The translations under genes were made by a program, and so were the position numbers. The notes beneath the pieces were generated by a model. It was given only the letters and a program-made list of their open reading frames with translations, was not told the origin of the DNA and did no database searches. Positions 36,142-45,051 of a stretch of 64,000 nt of DNA are shown piece after piece; the first letter of the stretch is position 1; each line of letters begins with the position of its first letter. Source of the DNA: Clostridiales bacterium (GTDB lineage: Bacteria; Bacillota; Clostridia; Oscillospirales; CAG-272); NCBI GenBank assembly GCA_016288155.1, contig JAEEYP010000063.1, positions 124,001-188,000 on the forward strand, read 5' to 3'.

Positions 36142-36798
36142 TCAGCGAAGACGCCGCGCCAACCGGTCGATCTGGTCGTCCGTCCCGATGACCGTGACCG
36201 TATCCTCCTCCCGCAGCGGTTCATCCGGTTTTGGCGCAAAATTGAGCTTTCCGCCGACCGGGCGTACGGCGATCACGTTGACGCCGTAATGGCGGCGAAT
36301 GTTGCATTCGATGATCGACTTCCCCGCCCATTCCTTCGGAATATGGATCTCGGCGATAGAACAGTCTTCCGAGAAACTGAAATAGTCGAGGATATCTTTT
36401 TTGACGAGGATCTGCGCCATGCGGTCGCCCATATCCTGTTCGGGGAAGACAACGATATCCGCGCCGACACGCTCGAGCACCCGTTTGTGACGGTCATTCA
36501 TCGCGCGGGAAACGACCTCCTTGACGCCGAGTTCCTTGAGGATCATCGTACAGAGGACGCTGTTGTTCATATTGTCGTCGATACAGACAACGGCGCAGTC
36601 GTAGTCGACGACTCCGGCGGCGCGCAGGACCGCTTCACTCGTCGGATCGCCGACCACGGCGCCGGTGACGCTGTCGGCGATCGCATTCACCGTTTCCGCA
36701 TTTTCGTCTATAACGAGTACTTGACTCTTTTTTTCGAGCAGCGAGCGGGTGATCGCCATGCCGAAGCAGCCGAGTCCGATTATGCAAAAACTTCTCAT
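36142..36798 (-). CDS. ktrA: KtrA-type potassium uptake regulatory subunit
   Basis: 218 residues: one RCK unit, Rossmann loop IIGLGCFGMAITRSLLEK, acidic VLVIDENAE, then a TrkA_C domain (about 140-218). Single-unit length marks KtrA rather than the duplicated TrkA seen at 24.4-25.8 kb. It forms an octameric ring that gates KtrB with ATP/ADP, often also binding c-di-AMP at TrkA_C. It follows ktrB by about 40 bases. Confidence 0.92.
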   Translation of the reverse strand: MRSFCIIGLGCFGMAITRSLLEKKSQVLVIDENAETVNAIADSVTGAVVGDPTSEAVLRAAGVVDYDCAVVCIDDNMNNSVLCTMILKELGVKEVVSRAMNDRHKRVLERVGADIVVFPEQDMGDRMAQILVKKDILDYFSFSEDCSIAEIHIPKEWAGKSIIECNIRRHYGVNVIAVRPVGGKLNFAPKPDEPLREEDTVTVIGTDDQIDRLARRLR

Positions 36799-36838
36799 CG
36801 CGTATACTCTCCGTTTTCTATATTTTCTTTATCCTTCT

Positions 36839-38221
36839 TTATCCGATAAGGAAGCGGACTTCCGCCCGCATGAGGCGGTTTTCATCGTCCACGGATCGCT
36901 CGCGGAACGCGGTGGCGACGGTCAGTATTCCGACGCGGCCGAAATACATCAGCGCTGTCAGTGTGATCCGGCACAACGTTGTGAGCTGCGGCGTCAAACC
37001 GAGGGAAAGCCCGACGGTCGCGCCGGCGGAAAAGGTCTCAAACAGCGACGAAAGGAGAGGATATCCGCAGCCGATGAGGATCATCGCCCCCGTTACGGTA
37101 ACGAAGAACTGTACGATGATGACAAGAAAGGCGCGGATCACGTCGCCCTGCGGCACTGTCCGACCGAAGACCGTACAATACTGACGTCCGCGTGCATACT
37201 GCCATACCGCGAGCACGAGGATACCGAAGGTAACGACCTTCACACCGCCCGCCGTAGAGCCGGAAGCACCGCCGATAAACATGAGAAGGAGCGAGGCCGT
37301 CTGAGAAAAAGCGCTCATATCGGACAGTGAGATCGTATTGAATCCGGCAGTACGGAAGGTTACCGACTGAAAGAACGATGCAAGCAGTTTTTCTCCCGTA
37401 CCGAGCGGACCGAGCGTGAGCGGATTGTTCCACTCCGGTACGGCGACGACGAGCATACCCACCGTCCACAGCACGGCGGACACGGTCACGACCGTTTTGG
37501 TATATACGGTGATCGGATTGCGGGCGCGCAGCCATTCGTACACGTCGTCCCACACGATAAAGCCGATGCCTCCGATCATAATGAGCGCTGCGAGTGTCAG
37601 CATAACGAGCGGATCAGAGACGAAGTACGTCATGCTGCTGAAAGGACCGCTCAGTGATCCCATCAGATCGAAGCCTGCGTTGCAGAAGGCGGAAACGGAG
37701 TGGAACACGCTGCGCCATATCCCGTCGCCGATACCGAAGAGCGGAATAAAGCGGATCGCAAGGACGGCGGCACCGACACCCTCGAAGAGGGCGGTACCGC
37801 AGACGACGCGCCGCAGAAGAGGCAGCATGCCCTCCAGCGAGTTGAGATTATAGGAGTTGGCAAGGAGGATCCGCTCGCGGGGAGAGATATGGCGCTTGAC
37901 GAGCGTTGCGAGCATGAGCGCAACGGTCATGAAGCCGAGACCTCCGATCTGGATCATGACGAGGATCACCGCCTGCCCGAAACCGCTCCAATGCAGCGCG
38001 GTATCGACGACGACGAGACCCGTTACGCAGGTAGCGCTTACGGCGGTGAACAGGCAGTCAAAGATCGGTGTCATTTTGCCGTCCTGTGCAGCAAAAGGAC
38101 AGTGGAGCAGCAGCGTACCCACAACGATCATGACAAAAAAGCCGATCACAAGCACCTGTGTGGCGCTCAATCCGTTGTGTGTCGTCAGTCTGCCGCGATC
38201 CGCGGCGGTATGTTTTCTCAT
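36839..38221 (-). CDS. ktrB: KtrB-type potassium channel subunit
   Basis: 460-residue polytopic membrane protein with four pore repeats; filter-like loops TAVSATCVTGL, HSVSAFCNAGFDL, QSVTFRTAGFNT and ETFSAGATVGLSLG. Forms the Na+-coupled or K+-selective pathway gated by KtrA. The start is placed at the ATG after AAAGGAGG (13 bases, slightly long). It is the first gene of a ktrB-ktrA pair and separate from the trkA-trkH pair on the far side of the glycogen genes. Confidence 0.93.
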   Translation of the reverse strand: MRKHTAADRGRLTTHNGLSATQVLVIGFFVMIVVGTLLLHCPFAAQDGKMTPIFDCLFTAVSATCVTGLVVVDTALHWSGFGQAVILVMIQIGGLGFMTVALMLATLVKRHISPRERILLANSYNLNSLEGMLPLLRRVVCGTALFEGVGAAVLAIRFIPLFGIGDGIWRSVFHSVSAFCNAGFDLMGSLSGPFSSMTYFVSDPLVMLTLAALIMIGGIGFIVWDDVYEWLRARNPITVYTKTVVTVSAVLWTVGMLVVAVPEWNNPLTLGPLGTGEKLLASFFQSVTFRTAGFNTISLSDMSAFSQTASLLLMFIGGASGSTAGGVKVVTFGILVLAVWQYARGRQYCTVFGRTVPQGDVIRAFLVIIVQFFVTVTGAMILIGCGYPLLSSLFETFSAGATVGLSLGLTPQLTTLCRITLTALMYFGRVGILTVATAFRERSVDDENRLMRAEVRFLIG

Positions 38222-38261
38222 TACGGGAGCCCATCCTCCTTTCCGATACGTATACGAAGAT

Positions 38262-38291
38262 ATTATATCACATTTCCCGCTGTCTTGCCAT
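38262..38291 (-). promoter_or_regulatory. probable promoter of ktrB-ktrA
   Basis: Perfect TATAAT (38262-38267) with a weak -35 ATGGCA (38286-38291) at 18 bases. The leader would be about 34 bases, too short for a c-di-AMP riboswitch. Confidence 0.6.
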
Positions 38292-38375
38292 AACCTGTGA
38301 GGAATTTCCAAGCGATTCGCGGAATAATTCTCATCGCACGGTACGGAATCATACGGTCAGCTGCTGAAACTGAAA

Positions 38376-38399
38376 AAGGGAGGACCGCAGTCCTCCCTT
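38376..38399 (-). terminator. terminator of the lexA-VOC transcript
   Basis: AAGGGAGGAC and GTCCTCCCTT form a perfect 10-bp stem with a 4-base loop; on the minus strand TTTTTCAGTTT follows. Confidence 0.9.
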
Positions 38400-38431
38400 A
38401 CTCGGAGCATATACGATTCTTACCAAAAGCG

Positions 38432-38860
38432 TCACGCGAGATCCGGCGGAACCGCTTCAAGGATCTTAAAGAATTCAAACTGTTCCCCGCCCGGCGCGCG
38501 TACGAACGCGCAGTTCAGCGTCAGGCGTACGGGAGAGGACGGAACGGGACGGACGGCCGGTTCCATGATCGGCTCGGCGCCCGCCTTGATCGCCAGGGCA
38601 TACGCCGCTTCGACGTCATCCGCATGCATGGCGAAATGAATGAAGCGGTTGTTTGCTTCCGCCTCCTCTGTCCCGCAGGAAAAAAGCTCTACCATGCCGC
38701 CGTCACCGATCTCAAACAGCATGATCTGCTTCGGGCCGCTCATCCATGCGGCATACGGCTTCATGCCGATCGCCTTGAGAAAGGCGCGTTCACGGTCGAA
38801 ATCCTTTACCTGCAGCGCGATATGATGAAAACCGAGGCTGGGGATCTTTTCGTTTGCCAT
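38432..38860 (-). CDS. VOC-superfamily (glyoxalase-like) protein
   Basis: 142 residues in two beta-alpha-beta-beta-beta modules. Metal-ligand positions appear kept: His in FHHIALQV, Glu in MVELFS, His in FIHFAMH and Glu in GEQFEFFK. The family includes lactoylglutathione lyase, methylmalonyl-CoA epimerase and resistance proteins; the substrate is not predictable. It starts 17 bases after lexA and has its own GAGGTG site, so it should be SOS-controlled along with lexA. Confidence 0.82.
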   Translation of the reverse strand: MANEKIPSLGFHHIALQVKDFDRERAFLKAIGMKPYAAWMSGPKQIMLFEIGDGGMVELFSCGTEEAEANNRFIHFAMHADDVEAAYALAIKAGAEPIMEPAVRPVPSSPVRLTLNCAFVRAPGGEQFEFFKILEAVPPDLA

Positions 38861-38877
38861 ATCTGTACACCTCTTTA

Positions 38878-39483
38878 TCAGTAATAGCGGACGGACGATA
38901 TCACACGACCGAGGATCCGTACGGAATTCACGATGATTGGCTCCATCGTCGGATTCTCCGGCTGCAGGCGGTAGTGTCCGTTTTCTTTATAGAACGTTTT
39001 GACCGTTGCCTCGTCCTCGATCAGCGCGACGACGATATCGCCGTTTTCGGCGGATTCCTGTTGCTCGACGATCACGACATCGCCGTCAAGGATCCCTGCC
39101 TGGATCATGCTCGTACCGGTAACGCGCAGCGCAAACAGTGAGTCAGGAACGCTGTGCAGTCCGCGCGACGGATAATAGACGTATCCGTCCGGATTTTCCT
39201 GCGCCAGGATCGGCTGACCGGCCGTGACGCGGCCGAGGATCGGTACAGGTACCGAAGGAACGTTCGGCTGCTCATCGAGGAGACGGAGCGTCCTGCTCTT
39301 GCCGTTTTCCTTGGAGAGGAGCCCTTTTTCCTCCATGCGCTGCAGATACGTATATACCGTGGACGTACTTTTGATGGACAATTCAGCCTTGATATCGCGG
39401 ACGGAAGGAGCATAGCCTTTCTCGCGCTGCATTTTTCGGATATAGGCGAGGATCTCCTTCTCCCGCTGCGTGATAGTATCCAT
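38878..39483 (-). CDS. lexA: LexA repressor
   Basis: 201 residues: winged-helix domain (about 1-65), linker with the self-cleavage site Ala88-Gly89 in GRVTAGQPI, and S24-type protease domain with Ser125 (GTSMIQAG) and Lys162 (ATVKTFY). It represses SOS genes and cleaves itself when RecA is activated. AGGAGG stands 5 bases before the ATG. A LexA box overlaps its own promoter, so it is autoregulated. Confidence 0.96.
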   Translation of the reverse strand: MDTITQREKEILAYIRKMQREKGYAPSVRDIKAELSIKSTSTVYTYLQRMEEKGLLSKENGKSRTLRLLDEQPNVPSVPVPILGRVTAGQPILAQENPDGYVYYPSRGLHSVPDSLFALRVTGTSMIQAGILDGDVVIVEQQESAENGDIVVALIEDEATVKTFYKENGHYRLQPENPTMEPIIVNSVRILGRVISSVRYY

Positions 39484-39545
39484 AGTTACCTCCTGAAATT
39501 CCGGATATGTGGGGTTCTGCTGTGCGCAGTATTGACGTCGATATC

Positions 39546-39574
39546 ATTATACCACCGCTCGAGCCGCTTGTCAA
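39546..39574 (-). promoter_or_regulatory. sigma-A promoter of lexA
   Basis: Perfect TTGACA (39569-39574), 17-base spacer, perfect TATAAT (39546-39551). Confidence 0.9.
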
Positions 39575-39585
39575 ACGTTAGTTCG
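39572..39585. promoter_or_regulatory. LexA (SOS) operator
   Basis: CGAAC-TAAC-GTTTG on the minus strand fits the Gram-positive SOS box CGAACNNNNGTTYG. It overlaps the first bases of the lexA -35 hexamer, so bound LexA would block RNA polymerase. Confidence 0.88.
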
Positions 39586-39666
39586 CATTTTTTGCAATAT
39601 TTTTCTGCTTTCCGGGCGCTGTGTTTTGTGCGAAGGTGAAAATCGGTGCCAATGCGTAAATATCAC

Positions 39667-39695
39667 TTGATTTCAAAAAACGGTAAGCGTATAAT
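39667..39695 (+). promoter_or_regulatory. sigma-A promoter of the PEP carboxykinase gene
   Basis: TTGATT (39667-39672), 17-base spacer, perfect TATAAT (39690-39695); leader about 36 bases. Confidence 0.82.
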
Positions 39696-39737
39696 ATAAC
39701 ATAGCGAATTTTGGGCTGATCAGATAAGGAGAATGCT

Positions 39738-41516
39738 ATGACTGGCAACACGCATATTTTGAACTGGGTCCGCGACATGGCCGCGATGACTCAGCCGGAC
39801 AACATCGTATGGATCGACGGATCAAAAGAACAAACGGAAGCGCTGCGACGTGAAGCGTGCGCATCCGGTGAGATCATAAAGCTGAACGAGGAACTTCTTC
39901 CCAACTGTTATCTGCACCGTACCGCCGTAAACGACGTCGCGCGCGTTGAGGACAGGACCTTCATCTGCACCTCCAAGAAGGACGACGCCGGCAACATCAA
40001 TAACTGGATGGAGCCGAAAGCATGCTATGAAAAGCTCTCCAAACTGTTCCAAGGCTCCATGAAGGGACGTACGATGTACGTGATCCCCTACGCGATGGGG
40101 CAGCTCGGTTCAGATTTCACGAAATACGGCATTGAACTGACCGACTCCATTTACGTCGTTTTGAATATGCTTATCATGACTCGTGCAGGCGCCCACGTGC
40201 TCGCCGCCATGGAGAACGAGCCGCATTTCATCAAAGGTCTCCATTCCAAGGCGGATCTGGATGAAAACAACCGGTACATCTGCCATTTCCCCGAGGATAA
40301 CACGATCTGGAGCGTCAACTCAGGCTACGGCGGAAACGTTCTGCTTGGCAAGAAGTGCTTCGCGCTCCGTATCGCGTCCTATCTGGGGCGCAAGGAAGGA
40401 TGGATGGCGGAGCATATGCTCATCCTCGGTCTGGAAGATCCGAAGGGGGAGATCCGGTACATCGCGGCGGCGTTTCCGTCCGCTTGCGGCAAGACGAATC
40501 TCGCCATGCTGATCCCTCCGGAAATCTACAAAAAGCAGGGATACAAAGTCTGGTGTGTCGGCGACGACATCGCGTGGCTCCGCATCGGCCGCGACGGTCG
40601 GCTGTGGGCGGTCAATCCGGAAAACGGCTTCTTCGGCGTAGCACCCGGCACGAACGAAAAATCGAATCCGAACGCGCTCGCTTCGACGCGCCGTGATACG
40701 ATCTTCACGAACGTCGTCCATGATCTCGATACGAACACGGTCTGGTGGGAAGGCTTGAACGATCACCCGCCCGTTCATGCCATTGATTGGAAAGGAAACC
40801 CGTGGGATTACAGAAAATTCGATAAGAAGGACAAATCCACTTACGGTGCGCATCCGAACTCCCGCTTCACTTCCGTAGCAAAGAACTGTCCCTGCGTTTC
40901 CGATAAATTCGACGATCCGACCGGCGTTCCGATCACTGCGATCATATTCGGCGGCCGCCGAGCCAGGACTGCGCCGCTCGTGTATCAGTCCTTCGGTTGG
41001 CAGCACGGCACCTTCGTAGGTTCCATCATGGCGTCGGAAACGACGGCGGCGGCAGCCGGCGCCGTCGGCGTCGTCCGGCGCGATCCCATGGCGATGCGTC
41101 CCTTCGTCGGGTACAATATGGGCGATTATTGGGCGCACTGGCTGGATATGGGAAAGCAGATCCCGAATCCTCCGAAGATCTTCCACGTCAACTGGTTCCG
41201 CACGGACGGAAACGGAGACTTTATCTGGCCCGGCTTCGGCGACAATATGCGAGTCCTCATGTGGATCCTCGCCCGCTGTGAGGGGACCGTGGCTGCGCAG
41301 CCGACACCGATCGGTTACGTGCCCCACCCGGAAGACATCAACATTGAAGACTTGGATGGAGTCACCGTCGACACGATCCGCGATCTGCTTTCCGTCGACA
41401 GAGAGGCGTGGAAAGCGGATATCGATCATATCCGCGAGTTTTACGAGATGGTCGGCGAACGCGTACCCGCCGCGCTTTACGAAGAATTGGCTGCGCTGGA
41501 AGCGCGCCTCGGCTGA
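39738..41516 (+). CDS. pckG: phosphoenolpyruvate carboxykinase, GTP type
   Basis: 592 residues, the GTP-type family length. The P-loop AAFPSACGKTNLAM contains the reactive Cys; GDDIAWLR supplies metal ligands; ENGFFGVAPGTN, NVVHDLDTNTVWWEG and VNWFRTDGNGDFIWPGFGDN are family signatures. It interconverts oxaloacetate and PEP with GTP/GDP; in anaerobes it may run toward oxaloacetate to fix CO2. AAGGAG lies about 7 bases before the ATG. Single-gene transcript between its promoter and two hairpins. Confidence 0.96.
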   Translation: MTGNTHILNWVRDMAAMTQPDNIVWIDGSKEQTEALRREACASGEIIKLNEELLPNCYLHRTAVNDVARVEDRTFICTSKKDDAGNINNWMEPKACYEKLSKLFQGSMKGRTMYVIPYAMGQLGSDFTKYGIELTDSIYVVLNMLIMTRAGAHVLAAMENEPHFIKGLHSKADLDENNRYICHFPEDNTIWSVNSGYGGNVLLGKKCFALRIASYLGRKEGWMAEHMLILGLEDPKGEIRYIAAAFPSACGKTNLAMLIPPEIYKKQGYKVWCVGDDIAWLRIGRDGRLWAVNPENGFFGVAPGTNEKSNPNALASTRRDTIFTNVVHDLDTNTVWWEGLNDHPPVHAIDWKGNPWDYRKFDKKDKSTYGAHPNSRFTSVAKNCPCVSDKFDDPTGVPITAIIFGGRRARTAPLVYQSFGWQHGTFVGSIMASETTAAAAGAVGVVRRDPMAMRPFVGYNMGDYWAHWLDMGKQIPNPPKIFHVNWFRTDGNGDFIWPGFGDNMRVLMWILARCEGTVAAQPTPIGYVPHPEDINIEDLDGVTVDTIRDLLSVDREAWKADIDHIREFYEMVGERVPAALYEELAALEARLG

Positions 41517-41529
41517 TATACGACGGAAA

Positions 41530-41566
41530 AAACGGACAGACGCTTTTGCGCCTGTCCGTTTCCTTT
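41530..41566 (+). terminator. terminator after pckG
   Basis: AAACGGACAG (41530-41539) pairs with CTGTCCGTTT (41552-41561), inner CGC/GCG around TTTT, followed by TCCTTT. Confidence 0.85.
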
Positions 41567-41575
41567 GAAAATAAT

Positions 41576-41609
41576 AAGCAGACAAGCAAGATCGCCTGTC
41601 TGCTTTTTG
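41576..41609. terminator. second, probably bidirectional, terminator between pckG and trxB
   Basis: AAGCAGACA and TGTCTGCTT form a 9-bp stem; TTTTT follows on the plus strand and TTATTATTTTC on the minus strand. It should end trxB and back up the pckG terminator. Confidence 0.78.
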
Positions 41610-41631
41610 TATTTGATTCAGGAACGTCCCT

Positions 41632-42549
41632 TTACAGCATGCCGTCCAAATAACGGCACGCACCCATAGCGGCACACGCTCCGTCGGCGACCGCCGTCGT
41701 CAGCTGGCGGATACTCTTTTTTCTGCAGTCCCCGGCGACGAAGACGCCGGGCGTCCCCGTCAGGCAATTTTCGTTTGCATCGAAGTATCCTCGCGGATCA
41801 AGCGGAACAAGTTCGGCGAACGCTTCGTTCTCCGGGATCAGCCCGATAGCGATAAACAGCCCGTCACAGGCGATCTCCTCGCTGCTTCCGTTGCTTCGTA
41901 CCTCGAGCGCAAGTCCCTGCAGCGTTTCCCCCTCAGAAAGGAGTGCCGTGATACGCCGATCGGTCAGCACGCGGACGTTCGGACGCGCGAGCAGGATCTC
42001 CTGGAGCTTTTTCTCCGCGGTCAGTTCGGGGAGGTCCTGCACGACGATCACCTCGCGGCATTTTTGAGAAAGCAGGATCGCTTCCTGCAAGGCGGAATTC
42101 CCGCCGCCTGCTACCGAGACCGTTTGATCCGCATAAAAATCGCCGTCGCAGACCGCGCAGAAAGAGATCCCCGTGCCGACGAGTTCTTTTTCGCCGGGAA
42201 GTCCGAGCATCCTGTGCTTCACGCCGGTCGCAAGGATGACCGCGCGTCCCTCATAGGTATTCCCTTCCTCGCCGTACACGGTAAAAATACCGTCGTGCGG
42301 TTCGACGCGGACCGCGCGATCGAGTTCCACTTCAGCCCCCTGCGCGAGGATCTGTTCCAGAAAACGGTCGGCAAATTCGTTGCCGCTCATCTGTAACGTA
42401 CCGGGATAGTTTTCTACCTTCGGCGAATACGTGATCTGTCCGCCGTATCCGTGCTTTTCCAGTACCAGTACGGAACGTCCGTTGCGCAGTCCATACAGCG
42501 CAGCCGTCATTCCGGCGGGTCCTCCGCCGATCACGATGATATCGACCAT
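41632..42549 (-). CDS. trxB: thioredoxin reductase TrxB
   Basis: 305 residues. FAD-binding GGGPAGMTAALYGL at the N-terminus, redox pair in CAVCDGD (CxxC), NAD(P)-site GGGNSALQEA, and C-terminal GVFVAGDC. It reduces thioredoxin-like proteins in the cytoplasm. The start (AGGAG about 8 bases upstream) is 42 codons inside the longest frame. Being directly downstream of NrdD, which carries its own thioredoxin-like domain, it may keep that reductase supplied with electrons. Confidence 0.94.
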   Translation of the reverse strand: MVDIIVIGGGPAGMTAALYGLRNGRSVLVLEKHGYGGQITYSPKVENYPGTLQMSGNEFADRFLEQILAQGAEVELDRAVRVEPHDGIFTVYGEEGNTYEGRAVILATGVKHRMLGLPGEKELVGTGISFCAVCDGDFYADQTVSVAGGGNSALQEAILLSQKCREVIVVQDLPELTAEKKLQEILLARPNVRVLTDRRITALLSEGETLQGLALEVRSNGSSEEIACDGLFIAIGLIPENEAFAELVPLDPRGYFDANENCLTGTPGVFVAGDCRKKSIRQLTTAVADGACAAMGACRYLDGML

Positions 42550-42563
42550 ATCGCTCACTCCTG

Positions 42564-42590
42564 TTAAAAAAGGGGGCGGAAACCGCCCCC
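42564..42590 (-). terminator. terminator between nrdD and trxB
   Basis: GGGGGCGG and CCGCCCCC form an 8-bp all-GC stem with a 3-base loop, followed on the minus strand by TTTTTTAA. trxB expression then depends on read-through or an unseen promoter. Confidence 0.88.
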
Positions 42591-42610
42591 GGATCGGTAT
42601 CCTGCGAAAA

Positions 42611-45010
42611 TCACGCCTGCGCGGAATCCGTGAGGAAGTGCTTGATCTCCGATACTCCTTTGAAGCGGCGAACATCGTCCCCGTTTTCGAGAACGAGCGT
42701 CGGCGCCTGCTTCACGCCGAATCGATTGACCAGTTCCGTATTCTCGGCTGCAATGAGCTTCTCATACGAGACGCCGGCTTTGTCGAGCAGCGCCATCGCC
42801 AGCTTGCAGTTCGGGCAGGTCGGCGTGACGAAGAGGTACGAACCTCCGGCAGACGCCGCGGTTGCCTTTTTCTCCGTTTCCGGCTTTGCGGTCGGTGCGG
42901 CGGGTTCTGCCGTGCGGATCGGACCGACGTGCGTCAGGTGGGATGCGCCGATATCGTACAGCCGGCGATCCTTGAATTCCTGCGCCTTGCCGTCGTTCCA
43001 GTTCTGCACCGGGCGGTAATAGCCTGTGATGCGGCTGTAAACCTCGGTCGGCTTGCCGCAGTGCGGGCATTTGTACTGCTCGCCGGTCAGATAACCGTGT
43101 TCACGGCAGACGGAGTAGGTCGGCGACATCGTATAATACGGGAGTTTGTAGTTCTCGGCTATCTTGCGTACGAGATTCGCCGCGGATTTCCAGTCGGGCA
43201 GTTTCTCGCCGAGGAAAGCGTGGAACACGGTACCGGAGGTGTACAGCGTCTGGAGCTCATCCTGAATGTCGAGCGCCGAGAAAATGTCCTCCGTATAACC
43301 GACGGGCAGATGCGAAGAATTCGTATAGTACGGCGTACCGTTCATGTTCGCCGTGATAATGTCCGGATACTGTTCCTTGTCGTGCTTGGCAAAGCGGTAC
43401 GTCGTGGATTCCGCGGGGGTTGCCTCCAGGTTGTAGAGGTCGCCGTACTGTTCCTGATAGTCGGAGAGGCGTTCCCTCATGTGGTTGAGTACGTCCTTGG
43501 CAAATTGCTGTGCCTTCGGATCCGTCAGATCGCAGCGCAGCCATTTCGCGTTGAGGCTCGCTTCATTCATGCCGATCAGACCGATCGTCGAGAAGTGGTT
43601 GGCAAACGTGCCGAGATACCGTTTCGTGTACGGATAAAGTCCCGCGTCCATGAGCCGCGTGATCGCCGTACGCTTCGTTTTCAGGCTGCGGGCGGCGATA
43701 TCCATGAGCCGATCGAGGCGGTCGTAGAAGTCCGCTTCATCCGAGGACAGATATGCCAGCCGCGGGAGATTGAGCGTGACGACGCCGATGGAACCGGTCG
43801 ATTCGCCAGAACCGAAGAAACCGCCGGATTTCTTGCGAAGCTCGCGAAGATCGAGACGCAGGCGGCAGCACATGGAACGTACGTCGCTCGGCTCCATATC
43901 GGAATTGATATAGTTGGAGAAATACGGCGTGCCGTACTTAGCCGTCATCTCGAACAGGAGCTTATTGTTTTCCGTTTCGCTCCAGTCGAAGTCGCGCGTG
44001 ATGGAGTACGTGGGGATCGGATACTGGAAGCCGCGTCCGTTGGCGTCACCCTCGATCATGATCTCGATGAACGCTTTGTTCACCATATCCATTTCCTTCT
44101 TGCAGTCGCCGTAGGTGAAGTCGAGTTCTCTGCCTCCGACGATGGCGGGAAGGTTTTCCAGATCCTTCGGGACCGTCCAATCCAGCGTGATATTGGAGAA
44201 CGGCGCCTGCGTGCCCCAACGGGAAGGCGTATTGACGCCGTACACGAAGGACTGGACACATTGCTTGACCTCTTTCTGGCTCAGATTGTCGATCTTGACG
44301 AACGGAGCAAGATAGGTATCAAACGAAGAAAACGCCTGCGCTCCTGCCCACTCGTTCTGCATGATGCCGAGGAAATTGACCATCTGATTGCAGAGCGTGG
44401 ACAAATGATTGGCGGGAGAGGAGGTGATTTTGCCGGGAACACCGCCGAGCCCCTCCTGAATGAGCTGCTTGAGGCTCCATCCGGCACAGTAGCCGGTCAG
44501 CATGGAAAGGTCATGAAGATGGATGGCGGCCGAACGGTGCGCTTCCGCGACCTCCGGGTCATATACTTCCGTCAGCCAGTAGTTCGCGGTGATCGCGCCG
44601 CTGTTGGAGAGGATCAGACCGCCGACGGAATATGTGACCGTGGAGTTTTCCTTTACGCGCCAGTCTAGGTTGCCGAGATACCCGTCCACGAGATCCTTAT
44701 AGTTGAGGAGCGCGGAGCCGATGTTGCGCACCTTCTCGCGCTGCTTGCGGTACAGAATATATGCCTTGGCAACGTCCGCGTATCCCGCTTCGGAGAGTAC
44801 CTTCTCCACGCAGTCCTGGATATCCTCCACAGCGATGCGGTCGTTTTTGATCTTGTCCTGGAATTCCGCCGTAACACGAAGCGCAAGCATGTCTATCACC
44901 GTCGGATGAGACTGCTTGTTCAATGCATTGAACGCCTTTTGAATGGCGGCGCTGATCTTCGTGATCTCAAAGTCCGCGACCGTTCCGTCGCGCTTCAGTA
45001 CCTGATACAT
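42611..45010 (-). CDS. nrdD: anaerobic (class III) ribonucleoside-triphosphate reductase NrdD with fused glutaredoxin/thioredoxin-like domain
   Basis: 799 residues: ATP-cone regulatory domain (about 1-95), ten-stranded barrel with catalytic-type Cys pair in SMCCRLRLD, C-terminal zinc Cys cluster (CREHG, CPHCG), and glycyl-radical Gly663 in SRITGYYRP. After a Pro/Ala/Lys-rich linker (about 698-720) comes a thioredoxin-fold tail (721-799) with CPNC at 732-735 and the cis-Pro APTLV. It makes dNTPs from NTPs without oxygen. The fused domain probably reduces the active-site Cys pair. GGGAGG precedes the ATG. Confidence 0.95.
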   Translation of the reverse strand: MYQVLKRDGTVADFEITKISAAIQKAFNALNKQSHPTVIDMLALRVTAEFQDKIKNDRIAVEDIQDCVEKVLSEAGYADVAKAYILYRKQREKVRNIGSALLNYKDLVDGYLGNLDWRVKENSTVTYSVGGLILSNSGAITANYWLTEVYDPEVAEAHRSAAIHLHDLSMLTGYCAGWSLKQLIQEGLGGVPGKITSSPANHLSTLCNQMVNFLGIMQNEWAGAQAFSSFDTYLAPFVKIDNLSQKEVKQCVQSFVYGVNTPSRWGTQAPFSNITLDWTVPKDLENLPAIVGGRELDFTYGDCKKEMDMVNKAFIEIMIEGDANGRGFQYPIPTYSITRDFDWSETENNKLLFEMTAKYGTPYFSNYINSDMEPSDVRSMCCRLRLDLRELRKKSGGFFGSGESTGSIGVVTLNLPRLAYLSSDEADFYDRLDRLMDIAARSLKTKRTAITRLMDAGLYPYTKRYLGTFANHFSTIGLIGMNEASLNAKWLRCDLTDPKAQQFAKDVLNHMRERLSDYQEQYGDLYNLEATPAESTTYRFAKHDKEQYPDIITANMNGTPYYTNSSHLPVGYTEDIFSALDIQDELQTLYTSGTVFHAFLGEKLPDWKSAANLVRKIAENYKLPYYTMSPTYSVCREHGYLTGEQYKCPHCGKPTEVYSRITGYYRPVQNWNDGKAQEFKDRRLYDIGASHLTHVGPIRTAEPAAPTAKPETEKKATAASAGGSYLFVTPTCPNCKLAMALLDKAGVSYEKLIAAENTELVNRFGVKQAPTLVLENGDDVRRFKGVSEIKHFLTDSAQA

Positions 45011-45051
45011 GGATTCCTCCCGATGCCCTTCACTATTTTCAAAGCAGTAAT

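Noticed and set aside
42431..44668. 745-codon plus-strand open frame opposite nrdD
   Set aside because: High GC leaves long open antisense frames; the minus-strand frame is a clear NrdD with all motifs.
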